Assembly: GCF_004563925.1 (NCBI RefSeq) | Contig: NZ_SPNJ01000003.1 | Span: 124,001 to 188,000 of the forward strand | Source: Herbaspirillum sp. 3R11 | GTDB lineage: Bacteria; Pseudomonadota; Gammaproteobacteria; Burkholderiales; Burkholderiaceae_D | Reading direction: 5' to 3' | DNA: 64,000 bases | In this document: piece after piece, positions 51,912 through 61,049 of the stretch | How the letters are laid out: every line of letters begins with the position of its first letter | Numbering within the stretch: position 1 is the stretch's first letter | The notes under the pieces: generated by a model | What the model was told of the DNA's origin: nothing | The model's database searches: none | Seen by the model: the letters and a program-made list of their open reading frames with translations, nothing else | Position numbers and translations under genes: made by a program

Positions 51912-52952
51912 ATGAGCACATCCGGTCCCGAACAATCGCAGCAGCCCGCGGCGCCTTCTCAGCAGCCCTCCGTCACGACGCAGGAATATCGCTTCAGCGT
52001 ATTGCTCATCGACGACCAGCTGGTGGTCCAGGAAAAAGTCCGGCGCGCCGTGCGGCCGGAAACCGACATCGACTTCCACTTTTGCGGCAAGGCCGCCGAT
52101 GCGCTGACCAAGGCTGAAGCCTGCCGGCCCACCGTCATCCTGCAAGACCTGGTCATGCCCGACGCCGACGGCCTCGAACTGGTGCGGCAATACCGCAGCA
52201 GCCCCCTGCTGGCGAATGTGCCGGTCATCGTGCTCTCCAGCACCGACGAACCGCTGATCAAGAAAGATGCGTTCCTGGCCGGCGCCAACGACTACGTGGT
52301 CAAGTCCTACGACACCATCGAACTGGTCGCACGCATTCGCTACCATTCACGCTCCTACATCAACCTGCTGCAACGCGACGCCGCCTACGCCGCCCTGCAT
52401 GAAAGCCAGAAACAGCTGGAGGCCAGCAACGCCGAGCTCAAGCGTCTGACGCATACCGACGGCCTCACCGGCATCGCCAACCGGCGCTATTTCGACGACT
52501 ACATGAAACAGGAATGGCTGCGCGCGCAACGCGACAAGACGCCGCTGTCGCTGCTGTTGATGGATGTGGATTGCTTCAAGCTGTACAACGACACCTACGG
52601 CCATGTCGCCGGCGATGACGTGCTGCGCCGTGTCGGCGCGGCCATTGCAGCCGGCGCCGCGCGCCCGGCCGATCTGGCGGCGCGTTACGGCGGCGAAGAG
52701 TTCGCCGTCGTCCTGCCCAACACGGACAGCGCCGGCGCGAAGGAACTTGCTGAAAAAATCTGCCGGGCGGTAGCCGCTCTCGGCATTGCACATGCGACCT
52801 CGAAAGCCGTCGATCACATCACCGTCAGCGTCGGCGCCGCTACCGCGCATCCCGTTCAGGGCGGCGACATCGTCAGCCTCATCAAGCGCGTCGACGACTG
52901 CCTCTACAACGCCAAGCAAAGCGGGCGTAACCGCGTCAGTGCGGCGCCATGA
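51912..52952 (+). CDS. wspR: WspR-like response regulator diguanylate cyclase
   Basis: A 346-residue cytosolic protein: REC domain about 25-150 with the phospho-aspartate in VILQDLVMPDADGLEL, then a coiled linker and GGDEF domain (RYGGEEF) with intact RPAD inhibitory site. Similarity to Pseudomonas WspR is striking in DFHFC, EPLIK, AGANDY, ARIRYHSRSYINLLQRD. The usual wspA-F chemosensory genes are absent here, so it may serve a distant cluster. A strong G-run ribosome binding site (GGGGGGA) favours ATG 51912. Confidence 0.9.
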   Translation: MSTSGPEQSQQPAAPSQQPSVTTQEYRFSVLLIDDQLVVQEKVRRAVRPETDIDFHFCGKAADALTKAEACRPTVILQDLVMPDADGLELVRQYRSSPLLANVPVIVLSSTDEPLIKKDAFLAGANDYVVKSYDTIELVARIRYHSRSYINLLQRDAAYAALHESQKQLEASNAELKRLTHTDGLTGIANRRYFDDYMKQEWLRAQRDKTPLSLLLMDVDCFKLYNDTYGHVAGDDVLRRVGAAIAAGAARPADLAARYGGEEFAVVLPNTDSAGAKELAEKICRAVAALGIAHATSKAVDHITVSVGAATAHPVQGGDIVSLIKRVDDCLYNAKQSGRNRVSAAP

Positions 52953-52962
52953 CGCAACCCGG

Positions 52963-54396
52963 TCAACCCTTTTCAAACACCCATTGCAGCAGGGCATCCT
53001 GCGCCGCCTGTCCGAGCGGCGCATTCGGATGATTGATCAGGCACACCACCACATACATCTTGCCTGACGCCGCCTGCACAAAACCTGCAATCGAGCGCAC
53101 GTCGTTGAGCGAACCGGTCTTGATGTGCGCCTGCCCGGCCACGCTTTCACCGCGCAGGCGTTTGCGCATGGTGCCGTCGTAGCCGACCAGTGGCATCGAG
53201 GCGATGAACTCGGGCATCACCGGCGAGTGAAACGCCGCCACCAGAACCTGACCCAGCGTGGTGGGCGCAATGCGCTCGTTGCGCGACAAGCCGGCGCCGT
53301 TTTCGATCACCAGTTCATCCGCGGCGATGCCCTTGGCCGACAACCAGCCACGAATCGCCTGGGCGCCGCGCGTGGTGCTGCCGGGCGCCTGCGACACTTG
53401 TGCACCGATGGTCAGCAGCAGTTGACGCGCCATCACGTTATTGCTGTATTTGTTGATGTCGCGAATCACCTCCGGCACGGCGGGAGACTGCCACTCCGCA
53501 AGCAAGCGCGCCACCGGGGCGACGTTGCCGGGCATGACCTTGCCCGAGATGGTGCCACCCAACTCGCTCCACATCTGACGCAGCACCGCGCCGAAATACT
53601 GCGTGGCGCTCATGCGGTAGGGATGGATGTACCAGACCTTTTCTCCGCAAACGGCCGGAAATGCGCCGTTGAAAACCGCCGCGCCGACGCCGATGTCAGC
53701 CTGCAACTTGCCCTGCCAATCGCCGCACGCCGGCTCTTTCGACAGGCGCGGCGCCGCGACGGTGTACCCCGACAGCGGCGGCTCCATGGCCACATTGACC
53801 ACGCCGCCGGCTTCGTCCGGCATGAAGCGGATCGCCACGGTCTTGTAGTTCAGCAGCAAGGCATCGGGACCGACGTTGTAGGGCTTCTGCGGATCGCCGT
53901 CGAATTGCGCCGGATCGTAGACGTTTTCTTCAAAGACGCTGCGGTCCAGCACGACGTTGCCGCGAATATCGCGAATGCCTTTGGCGCGGATCTGGCGCAG
54001 GAACATCCAGAAGTTTTCCATCACCAGCTTGGGGTCGCCGCTGCCCTTGATGCTCAGGTCGCCCATCAACATGCCGTCGTTGAGCACGCCGTCGGTGTAG
54101 GCCTGGGTTTTCCAGTTGAATGCGGGGCCGAGCAATTCGAGCGCAGCATCGGTGGTCACCAGCTTCATCACCGACGCCGGATTGAACGGCGCCGTCGCGT
54201 TGAAGGCCAGCGTCGGACGCGTGGCGTCGACAGCCTGGACAAACACGCCAACATTGCGCGCCGGGATCTTCGCCTGCCGCAGCGCGCCGCTCATGGTAGG
54301 CGGCAATTCTTGCGCCGCAAGGTGTTGCGCGGAGGCGATGCCGCAGGCTGCGAAAGCGCACAGCGCCAGGAATCGGAATTCTTTGAAGATGGGCAT
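52963..54396 (-). CDS. dacB: D-alanyl-D-alanine carboxypeptidase/endopeptidase (PBP4)
   Basis: A 477-residue periplasmic class C-type penicillin-binding protein, trimming peptidoglycan stem peptides or crosslinks. Signal peptide about 1-28. Catalytic motifs: SVMK (Ser75, Lys78), SNN in KYSNNVMARQ and KTG in AHIKTGSLND. A middle insert with two cysteines is typical of PBP4. Ten bases separate its stop from that of the convergent wspR. Start at ATG 54396 gives a proper signal peptide. Confidence 0.93.
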   Translation of the reverse strand: MPIFKEFRFLALCAFAACGIASAQHLAAQELPPTMSGALRQAKIPARNVGVFVQAVDATRPTLAFNATAPFNPASVMKLVTTDAALELLGPAFNWKTQAYTDGVLNDGMLMGDLSIKGSGDPKLVMENFWMFLRQIRAKGIRDIRGNVVLDRSVFEENVYDPAQFDGDPQKPYNVGPDALLLNYKTVAIRFMPDEAGGVVNVAMEPPLSGYTVAAPRLSKEPACGDWQGKLQADIGVGAAVFNGAFPAVCGEKVWYIHPYRMSATQYFGAVLRQMWSELGGTISGKVMPGNVAPVARLLAEWQSPAVPEVIRDINKYSNNVMARQLLLTIGAQVSQAPGSTTRGAQAIRGWLSAKGIAADELVIENGAGLSRNERIAPTTLGQVLVAAFHSPVMPEFIASMPLVGYDGTMRKRLRGESVAGQAHIKTGSLNDVRSIAGFVQAASGKMYVVVCLINHPNAPLGQAAQDALLQWVFEKG

Positions 54397-54602
54397 GAGT
54401 AGCGAGGGAGGACAGAGGGAAAAGACCCGAACGAGGGGACCCGGCATTATATGTCGGCTTTTCACTCCTATTTCCGCGCGCCGTTCTGGTGATAGTGCGA
54501 GAGATGTTGTAATGTAGACATATATTGGCTGGATGCAAATCATGCCCGACAACAAGAACGCCGCCGCGGACGGCATGCCAACATCGGAAAGCACCCCTGA
54601 TC

Positions 54603-55766
54603 ATGTCGCATCGCAACGCCCCATCCCGCAACCACGGCAGCCACGGCACCGATAGTTCGCATGGTCGCCCGGCGTCCTTCTTTTCGTTCCGGCGGGCGCA
54701 GCGTGCGTTGAGTGATTCGCCGTCACCGGAAGAACTGATCGGCAAAGGCGTGCGCTTCGTCAAACGCATCTACAAGCTGCGCGTGATCGGACTGTCGATC
54801 GGCTTTTTTTGCGTAGCCGCCGGTTTCCTGCAGAATCCGGTTGGATGGCCGCTGTGGGCCTTGCTGATATTCCACGGCTATCTTTGGCCGCATCTCGCTT
54901 ACCACCTGGCACTGCGCAGCACGATCCCGTATCGCGCCGAACGCTTCAACCTGGTGATCGACACGACCTTCGGCGGCTTCTGGCTCATCGCCATGCAAGG
55001 CAACCTGGTGCCCGGCGCCGTGATCCTGGCGATGCTGTCGATGGACAACATCGCCGCAGGCGGCACCCGGCTGTTCCTGCGCGGCCTGATCGGCAGTGTC
55101 GTGGGAGCCTTGCTGGGCCTGCTGCTGCTCAATTTCCGTTTCCTCCCGCAATCCGACATCTATACCGTCGTCGCCTGCCTGCCGATGCTGGCGCTCTATC
55201 CGCTGGCGCTGGGCAAGTCGACTTACGACATGTCCAAGAAACTGGCCGAGCGTTCACGCGAGTTCGAAACCGTGAGCCAACGCGACGGCCTTACCGGCCT
55301 GCTGAATCGACGTTATTGGGAAACCTTGCTGATCGAGGAATTCAACATCTGCCGCGAACGCAAGCAAGGCTCCTCGCTGCTGTTGCTCGATCTCGATCAT
55401 TTCAAGAACATCAACGACACGCATGGCCATCTGGTCGGCGACGAAGTGCTCAAGAACTTCGCCCAGCTGCTGCGCGACAATCTGCGCGCGGACGATCTGA
55501 TCGGACGCTATGGCGGTGAAGAATTCGTGGTGATCCTGCGCGACATCAGCCTCAGCGAAGCCGAGACGCTGGCGGCGCGGCTGATTGAACAGGTGCGCCG
55601 GCACCGCACCGAGAAAAATACCTTGTGGGGCTGCACCATCAGCGCCGGCCTGGTGTCCTTCCATAGCGACATGGAGGCGCATTACTCCTGGCTGCAACGC
55701 GCCGACAACGCAATGTATCGCGCAAAGGATAGCGGACGCGATTGCCTGGTGGTCGAGGGTAACTGA
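54603..55766 (+). CDS. diguanylate cyclase with MASE2 membrane sensor
   Basis: A 387-residue membrane protein making cyclic di-GMP. After an N-terminal polar region (about 1-40), the MASE2 sensor spans about 50-200 (VRFVKRIYKLRVIGLSIG, PVGWPLWALLIFHGYLWPHL). The GGDEF domain follows with RYGGEEF and RADD inhibitory site. The sensor matches DgcC/AdrA-like cyclases, which control cellulose production in enterobacteria. Start 54603 is best supported. Close to wspR, but separated by dacB. Confidence 0.88.
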   Translation: MSHRNAPSRNHGSHGTDSSHGRPASFFSFRRAQRALSDSPSPEELIGKGVRFVKRIYKLRVIGLSIGFFCVAAGFLQNPVGWPLWALLIFHGYLWPHLAYHLALRSTIPYRAERFNLVIDTTFGGFWLIAMQGNLVPGAVILAMLSMDNIAAGGTRLFLRGLIGSVVGALLGLLLLNFRFLPQSDIYTVVACLPMLALYPLALGKSTYDMSKKLAERSREFETVSQRDGLTGLLNRRYWETLLIEEFNICRERKQGSSLLLLDLDHFKNINDTHGHLVGDEVLKNFAQLLRDNLRADDLIGRYGGEEFVVILRDISLSEAETLAARLIEQVRRHRTEKNTLWGCTISAGLVSFHSDMEAHYSWLQRADNAMYRAKDSGRDCLVVEGN

Positions 55767-55805
55767 AGGTGGCCGAAGGTGAAAGGCGGCAAGGCGGAGA
55801 ACAAG

Positions 55806-55846
55806 AAAAAGCCGCCGCGTCATCTTAGGGAATGACGCAACGGCTT
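55806..55846 (-). terminator. imperfect terminator of the small 2-TM gene
   Basis: On the minus strand AAGCCG..GCGTCATT and GATGACGC..CGGCTT pair with mismatches and the run TTTTTC follows. Confidence 0.6.
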
Positions 55847-55962
55847 CGGGAAAAAGGTGGAACGCCCGACGAGTTCTCGGAGTACACGCATACTGAAGAT
55901 GCCGACTCCCTCCGACGTTCCAGCCACCGCCGCTTGCGCGGCGAACGAGCAAGAAAGCTCGT

Positions 55963-56145
55963 TTAAATTAGCACTGGCAGTACCTCCAGCACTAAAAGCG
56001 CAATCAGCGCCCCACCTACGGCGCCAATCGTTCGCAACACCGTCCTCACAAATTTTGACGCTACGGGCACTTCGCCGAACAACACCAACCCGGCGAATGC
56101 CATCGGCAAAAAGAACATGAGATTGTTCGTGACGATATTGGGCAT
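55963..56145 (-). CDS. small two-TM membrane protein, 60 residues
   Basis: Two hydrophobic segments (LMFFLPMAFAGLVLFG and TIGAVGGALIALLVLEVLPVLI) joined by a basic loop. A ribosome binding site TAGGAGACAAAGATC precedes ATG 56145. A terminator lies 117 bases downstream, beyond an extended 3' UTR with an ACGAGC/GCTCGT hairpin. No family recognised. Confidence 0.65.
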   Translation of the reverse strand: MPNIVTNNLMFFLPMAFAGLVLFGEVPVASKFVRTVLRTIGAVGGALIALLVLEVLPVLI

Positions 56146-56297
56146 GATCTTTGTCTCCTACCTGTTTTCTTTATGATTTGAGTATAGGACGCTGCGCGCA
56201 TAAAACAAGGAGAGTTTTCGATACCGCCGCCCCGCAGCGCACAACCCGCGCCGCTTGCAGCGATGCTCCTTATTTGCGGAAGTGTTGTTGAATGGGC

Positions 56298-56326
56298 TTG
56301 ACCATGCTGCGGTGCGGGAGTAGACT
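56298..56326 (+). promoter_or_regulatory. sigma-70-like promoter of the mgtA leader with embedded inverted repeat
   Basis: TTGACC, 17 bases, TAGACT. The -10 region overlaps GGAGT-AG-ACTCC (56317-56328), a palindrome that resembles the centre of MerR-type operators such as ZntR. Assignment as a regulatory site is inference; MerR-type boxes usually have a longer spacer. Confidence 0.35.
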
Positions 56327-56358
56327 CCGCCCGTTCTTATTTTTATGGAGTCCCTCTC

Positions 56359-56421
56359 ATGGGCACTTGTTCGAGTGACAGTTGTTGCCGGGAAATTTCC
56401 CGGTTCGCCTCGGCAAGATAA
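56359..56421 (+). CDS. leader ORF 1, Cys-rich 20-residue peptide
   Basis: MGTCSSDSCCREISRFASAR, with GGAG eight bases upstream. Three cysteines in the first ten residues. It lies in the long mgtA leader, so it may be a leader peptide rather than a product with its own role. It overlaps the next palindrome. Confidence 0.3.
   Translation: MGTCSSDSCCREISRFASAR
56388..56403. repeat. 16-base perfect palindrome in the mgtA leader
   Basis: CCGGGAAATTTCCCGG, inside leader ORF 1. Could be an operator or RNA hairpin. Confidence 0.5.
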
Positions 56422-56435
56422 CGCAGGACTTCCCT

Positions 56436-56464
56436 GCCGTCATCTTGCAGGAGCAGATGACGGC
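56436..56464 (+). other. RNA hairpin pairing over the start codon of leader ORF 2
   Basis: GCCGTCAT and ATGACGGC are perfect 8-base arms; the loop contains CAGGAG, a Shine-Dalgarno-like element, and the right arm begins with the ATG of ORF 2. Confidence 0.45.
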
Positions 56465-56735
56465 ATCAGGCATGCACCGCTTCAGGCGCAGGCCTTTTCC
56501 ACCGTACAACACAGCACGCTACAGACCGACCCGCACCGGCGCACGTCCGGATGCTGCATGGCTTGCGGCCATACGCGTCCACGACATAAGCATTGATTCG
56601 CCGATGCCTCTCGCGGCCAGCGCCACAGTTCAGACTGCGCGCCGGCCGGACCTGCCATTGCCCGGCCTGGCCGCCGGCGCCGTGCGCACGCCGTCGATGG
56701 AACAATTACCGATGAAAGGGTCTTCGCAAACCTGA
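56457..56735 (+). CDS. leader ORF 2, Arg/Pro-rich, 92 residues
   Basis: Begins MTASGMHRFRRRPFPPYNTA; the first 31 residues hold eight arginines and five prolines, which can stall ribosomes. It ends 191 bases before mgtA. In enterobacteria the mgtA leader encodes the proline-rich MgtL peptide whose translation senses Mg2+ or proline. Analogy only; the ORF could be chance. Confidence 0.3.
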   Translation: MTASGMHRFRRRPFPPYNTARYRPTRTGARPDAAWLAAIRVHDISIDSPMPLAASATVQTARRPDLPLPGLAAGAVRTPSMEQLPMKGSSQT

Positions 56736-56926
56736 CCTGCGGAGGCCTTATGCCCGATATATCTCGCACCTGATCGCCTGCTGTCATCGAGATGTCAGGA
56801 GGATTCGTTACAGTCTGACGCTTTCCTCATCTTTCTCTCCGATGACCGCACGAACCGGACCGCCACGCCCCGTCAAGGCACGCCGTCCGCACTGCAAACC
56901 GCTGCAAAAAGAAAAAGAGCTTCATC

Positions 56927-59689
56927 ATGAATCTGGATCTGTTGAAAGAAACCTTCGCGAACTTCATCCGTGCACGCGGCATGGATCGCCACTTCCATCG
57001 AATCGGCGTGGACATGTTCCGCAGTTCGCCGACCACCAAGGAAGTCCCGCAAACCGTGGCGCAAAGCCTGGTGGACGCCTCCCGCACCGAGCTGTCCGGA
57101 CTGCTGCAAAAACTGCATTCCCGCACCGACGGCCTCACCGAACAGGAAGCCGACGCCATTCGCCTCGAAGTCGGCCCCAATGAAGTCGAACACGAAAAGC
57201 CGCTGAGCTGGTGGGTCCACCTGTGGCACTGCTACAAGAACCCGTTCAACCTGCTGCTGACCGTGCTGGCCGCCGTCTCCTACTACACCGAAGACATGAA
57301 GGCTGCGATCGTGATCGGCACCATGGTGGTGGTGTCGACGCTGATGCGCTTCATCCAGGAGTCGCGTTCCAACACCGCCGCCGACAAGCTCAAGGAAATG
57401 GTCAGCAACACCGCGACCGTAATCCGCCACGACATCGTGCAGGACATCGCCGAAGAAGCCCAGCGCTACTTCGACGTCACCCTGCATCCGAAAGGCGCGC
57501 GCCGCGTCGAAGTGCCGATCAAGAGGCTGGTGCCCGGCGACATCGTGCAGTTGTCGGCCGGCGACATGATCCCGGCCGACCTGCGCCTGCTGGCCGCCAA
57601 GGATCTGTTCGTCAGCCAGGCCGCCATGACCGGCGAATCGCTGCCGGTGGAGAAATTCGCCGAGCATCGCGGCGTCGACGCCGGCAATCCGCTTGAGCTC
57701 GACAACCTGTGCTTCATGGGCACCAACGTCGTCAGCGGCTCGGCCACGGCCGTGGTGCTGACCACCGGCAAGCGCACTTATTTCGGCGCGCTGGCCGAAC
57801 GCGTCACTGCCACCGACCGCACCCCGACCGCGTTCCAGTCGGGCGTCAACAAGGTCAGCTGGCTGCTGATCCGTTTCATGCTGGTGATGACGCCGGTGGT
57901 GTTCTTCATCAACGGCTTCACCAAGGGCGACTGGGTCGAGGCCTTCCTGTTCGGCCTGTCGATCGCGGTCGGCCTGACGCCTGAAATGCTGCCGATGATC
58001 GTCACCTCGACGCTGGCCAAAGGCGCCGTCGCGCTGTCGCGCAAGAAGGTCATCGTCAAGCGCCTCGACGCGATCCAGAACTTCGGCGCCATGGATGTGC
58101 TGTGCACCGACAAGACCGGCACACTGACGCAGGACAAGATCTTCCTGGAGCGCCATACCGGCATCCTGGGCGAGCCGAACGACGAAGTGCTGCAATACGC
58201 TTACCTCAACAGCTACTACCAGACCGGCCTGAAGAACCTGCTCGACGTCGCCGTGCTGGAACACGCCGAACTGCAAAGTGAAATGGCGCTCGCCTCGGCC
58301 TATCGCAAGGTCGATGAAATCCCGTTCGACTTCCAGCGCCGCCGCATGTCGGTGGTGGTCAGCGAACGCGAAGATCACCATGAGCTGATCTGCAAAGGCG
58401 CAGTCGAAGAAATCGTCTCGATCTGTACCCACGCGCGCAACAACGGCGAGATCGTGCCGTTCACGCCCGAGCTGCTGGCCGATATCCAAAAAACCACCGC
58501 CAGCCTGAACTCCGAAGGCCTGCGCGTGGTAGCCGTGGCCGCCAAGGACCTGCCGCCGACCAAGGAAACCTACAGCGTCGCCGATGAGTCGGACCTGGTG
58601 CTGATCGGTTACATCGCCTTCCTCGATCCACCGAAGGAATCGACAGAACCGGCGCTGGCGGCACTGCGCGCACATGGCGTGACGGTCAAGATCCTGACCG
58701 GCGACAACGAACTGGTGACCGCCAAGATCTGCCGCGAAGTCGGACTCGAAGTCGAAGGCATGCTGCTCGGTTCGCACGTGGAAAAGATGAGCGACGAAGA
58801 GTTGTCCGTCGCGGTCGAAAAGACCACCGTCTTCGCCAAGCTCAGCCCGACCCACAAGGAACGCATCGTGCGCGTGCTGCATGACAAGGGCCACGTGGTC
58901 GGCTTCATGGGCGACGGCATCAACGATGCGCCGGCCCTGCGCGCAGCCGACATCGGCATCTCGGTCGACACCGCAGTCGACATCGCCAAGGAAGCGGCCG
59001 ACCTGATCCTGCTGGAAAAGAGCCTGATGGTGCTGGAAGAAGGCGTGCTGGAAGGCCGCAAGACCTTCGCCAACATGCTCAAGTACATCAAGATGACGGC
59101 CAGCTCCAACTTCGGCAATGTGTTCTCGGTGCTGGTGGCGAGCGCCTTCCTGCCCTTCCTGCCGATGCTGCCCTTGCATCTGCTGGTGCAGAACCTGCTG
59201 TATGACGTGTCGCAGATTTCCATCCCGTTCGACAACGTCGACAAGGAATTCCTGGAAAAGCCGCAGCGTTGGAATCCGGGTGAAATCGGCCGCTTCATGG
59301 TGTTCTTCGGTCCGATCAGCTCGATCTTCGACATCAGCACGTTTGCCCTGATGTGGTACATCTTCGGCGCCAACTCGCCTGACCATCAAACCCTGTTCCA
59401 GTCGGGCTGGTTCATCGAAGGCCTGCTGTCGCAGACGCTGATCGTGCACATGATCCGCACCAAGCGCATTCCGTTCTTCCAGAGCCGCGCTTCGTGGCCG
59501 CTGATGGGCATGACGCTGATCATCATGGCCATCGGCATCATCCTGCCGATGTCGCCGCTGGCCAGCTACTTCAAGCTGCAGGCGCTGCCGCTGAGCTACT
59601 TCCCGTGGCTGCTGGCGATCCTGATCGCCTACGCCGCGCTGATCCAGCTGATGAAGAAGTGGTATACCCGGCGCTATGGCTGGCAATGA
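56927..59689 (+). CDS. mgtA: Mg2+-translocating P-type ATPase
   Basis: A 920-residue inner membrane ATPase importing Mg2+. Conserved elements in order: TGESLPVEK actuator loop, DKTGTLTQDKI with the phosphorylated Asp, nucleotide-domain KGAVEEI, and GDGINDAPALRAADIGIS hinge. N-terminal helices and ten TM segments in total fit MgtA/MgtB. The leader is about 600 bases with short ORFs, hinting at post-transcriptional Mg control. AAAGAG precedes the ATG. Followed by a strong terminator. Confidence 0.95.
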   Translation: MNLDLLKETFANFIRARGMDRHFHRIGVDMFRSSPTTKEVPQTVAQSLVDASRTELSGLLQKLHSRTDGLTEQEADAIRLEVGPNEVEHEKPLSWWVHLWHCYKNPFNLLLTVLAAVSYYTEDMKAAIVIGTMVVVSTLMRFIQESRSNTAADKLKEMVSNTATVIRHDIVQDIAEEAQRYFDVTLHPKGARRVEVPIKRLVPGDIVQLSAGDMIPADLRLLAAKDLFVSQAAMTGESLPVEKFAEHRGVDAGNPLELDNLCFMGTNVVSGSATAVVLTTGKRTYFGALAERVTATDRTPTAFQSGVNKVSWLLIRFMLVMTPVVFFINGFTKGDWVEAFLFGLSIAVGLTPEMLPMIVTSTLAKGAVALSRKKVIVKRLDAIQNFGAMDVLCTDKTGTLTQDKIFLERHTGILGEPNDEVLQYAYLNSYYQTGLKNLLDVAVLEHAELQSEMALASAYRKVDEIPFDFQRRRMSVVVSEREDHHELICKGAVEEIVSICTHARNNGEIVPFTPELLADIQKTTASLNSEGLRVVAVAAKDLPPTKETYSVADESDLVLIGYIAFLDPPKESTEPALAALRAHGVTVKILTGDNELVTAKICREVGLEVEGMLLGSHVEKMSDEELSVAVEKTTVFAKLSPTHKERIVRVLHDKGHVVGFMGDGINDAPALRAADIGISVDTAVDIAKEAADLILLEKSLMVLEEGVLEGRKTFANMLKYIKMTASSNFGNVFSVLVASAFLPFLPMLPLHLLVQNLLYDVSQISIPFDNVDKEFLEKPQRWNPGEIGRFMVFFGPISSIFDISTFALMWYIFGANSPDHQTLFQSGWFIEGLLSQTLIVHMIRTKRIPFFQSRASWPLMGMTLIIMAIGIILPMSPLASYFKLQALPLSYFPWLLAILIAYAALIQLMKKWYTRRYGWQ

Positions 59690-59718
59690 CGCTGAGGATG
59701 AAGTCAATCTTGTGACGT

Positions 59719-59756
59719 AAAAAAACGGGATGCGCGCAAACGCATCCCGTTTTTTA
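59719..59756. terminator. bidirectional terminator between mgtA and the DUF1345 gene
   Basis: AACGGGATGCG and CGCATCCCGTT with loop CGCAAA, flanked by A- and T-runs. Confidence 0.9.
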
Positions 59757-59779
59757 TTGAGTCTTCGTAACCCGATGAA

Positions 59780-60433
59780 TCACCCCACCAGGCTTGCCGC
59801 GATATTGATCGACAAACCCAGGATCGCTGCATTGAACAGGAAGCCGATTACCGAATGCGCCAGCACGGTCTTGCGCAAGGCGCGCGTGCCGACGGCAACG
59901 TCCGATGTCTGCACGGCGACGCTGATGGTGAACGCGAAATAGAGGAAGTCCCAATAGTCCGGATTCTTCTCGCCGTCGGCAAAACGCAGCGGCGGCTCGG
60001 CGTCGTCATCCTCGGCGTAAAACAGCCGCGCATAGTGCAAGGTGAAGACCGTGCCGATGAGGAACCAGGAGCCCAGTACGGTGCCGCCGGTGAAGGCATA
60101 GTGCAGCAGCTTTTGTCCACGCTCCAGATGTGACGCATCGGCCAGCTCGATGATGATGGCGGCCAGGCTGGCGATGGCGGCCACGCAGACGGTGGCCAGC
60201 ACCAGCTCTGCGCTTTCATCTTCCTTCTCGGCGAGGCGTTTGGTGTCGTCCGCTTTGTAGCGGAACATCATCACCCAGATCGTCAGCAGGTAGCAGGCCA
60301 CGCCCGCGTTCCACCCCGTCAGCAGGCGCGTGATGAGCTCGCCGTCAGCACACAATAAATACCCCGCTGCGCCGACGGCGACAGCGATGAGCAAACGCGG
60401 ATGAACCTGGACGATATGGCGGGCGACGGACAT
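59780..60433 (-). CDS. DUF1345 membrane protein
   Basis: A 217-residue protein with six hydrophobic segments. The central [37 protein letters not shown] (aromatic then acidic loop) and [20 protein letters not shown] match DUF1345. Start at ATG 60433; the frame to 60487 is not supported. Function unknown. Convergent with mgtA. Confidence 0.85.
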   Translation of the reverse strand: MSVARHIVQVHPRLLIAVAVGAAGYLLCADGELITRLLTGWNAGVACYLLTIWVMMFRYKADDTKRLAEKEDESAELVLATVCVAAIASLAAIIIELADASHLERGQKLLHYAFTGGTVLGSWFLIGTVFTLHYARLFYAEDDDAEPPLRFADGEKNPDYWDFLYFAFTISVAVQTSDVAVGTRALRKTVLAHSVIGFLFNAAILGLSINIAASLVG

Positions 60434-60557
60434 GGTGTAGGCGGGTCGTGAGACCCGGCAGCAATTGAATTGCCGCAACCTTATCATGCGGGCGGTCTGC
60501 TGCGCGCACTGCCAATCGGATGAGTCTGATTGCGTTACTTGTTGCGCTACTTATGCA

Positions 60558-61049
60558 TTACTTCTTCGGCGCAATGCCCAGGGCGATTTCCTGCGCTTCT
60601 TCCAGCGACTTGAAGCCGGTGATCGCAAAGCGATTTCCCGACAGCGGCGCCGACACCACCGGCGCCGTCATCACCTCGCCGTTGATCATTACCGCCATGC
60701 GCTGGCGCAGCAGCACGCGCGAGGCCATGCCCATGCGGATGGCACCGGCCGGCGTCATCTGGATCACGATCAGCACCTGGCCGCCGAGATCCTTCTTGGC
60801 GTTGGCCAAGGCCACATCGGAATTGTCCAGCAAGACTTCCGGCGCCACGTAGACAGTGGTGCCGGGATCGTCGAGCAAGTTGGCTTTTTGCCAATCCGGA
60901 CTGGCGACCAGGCTGGCGGCGTGGATTTCGAAGCGCGTCCCTGATTGCGAATGACCGGTGGCGCAGGCGGCCAGGCCGGTGCTCAGAATCAGGACGGCAA
61001 GAATGCGTTTAAGAGTACGTTCGAACGAAGAAAAGGCTGCAACCCGCAT
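60558..61049 (-). CDS. lipoprotein with SecD P1 head-like domain
   Basis: A 163-residue protein. An extended signal sequence ends in a lipobox (GLAAC). The mature part has VLIVIQMTPAGA, RMAVMINGEVMTAPVVSAPLSGNR and FAITGFKSLEEAQEIALG, resembling the P1 head subdomain of SecD. No membrane domain is present, so it is not a SecD export motor; a binding role in the periplasm is likely. Start ATG 61049 overlaps the stop of the upstream small gene by one base. Confidence 0.72.
   Translation of the reverse strand: MRVAAFSSFERTLKRILAVLILSTGLAACATGHSQSGTRFEIHAASLVASPDWQKANLLDDPGTTVYVAPEVLLDNSDVALANAKKDLGGQVLIVIQMTPAGAIRMGMASRVLLRQRMAVMINGEVMTAPVVSAPLSGNRFAITGFKSLEEAQEIALGIAPKK

Noticed and set aside
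56873-59707. A 944-codon open frame antisense to mgtA
   Set aside because: It mirrors mgtA exactly and has no start site or homology; high GC3 leaves antisense frames open.
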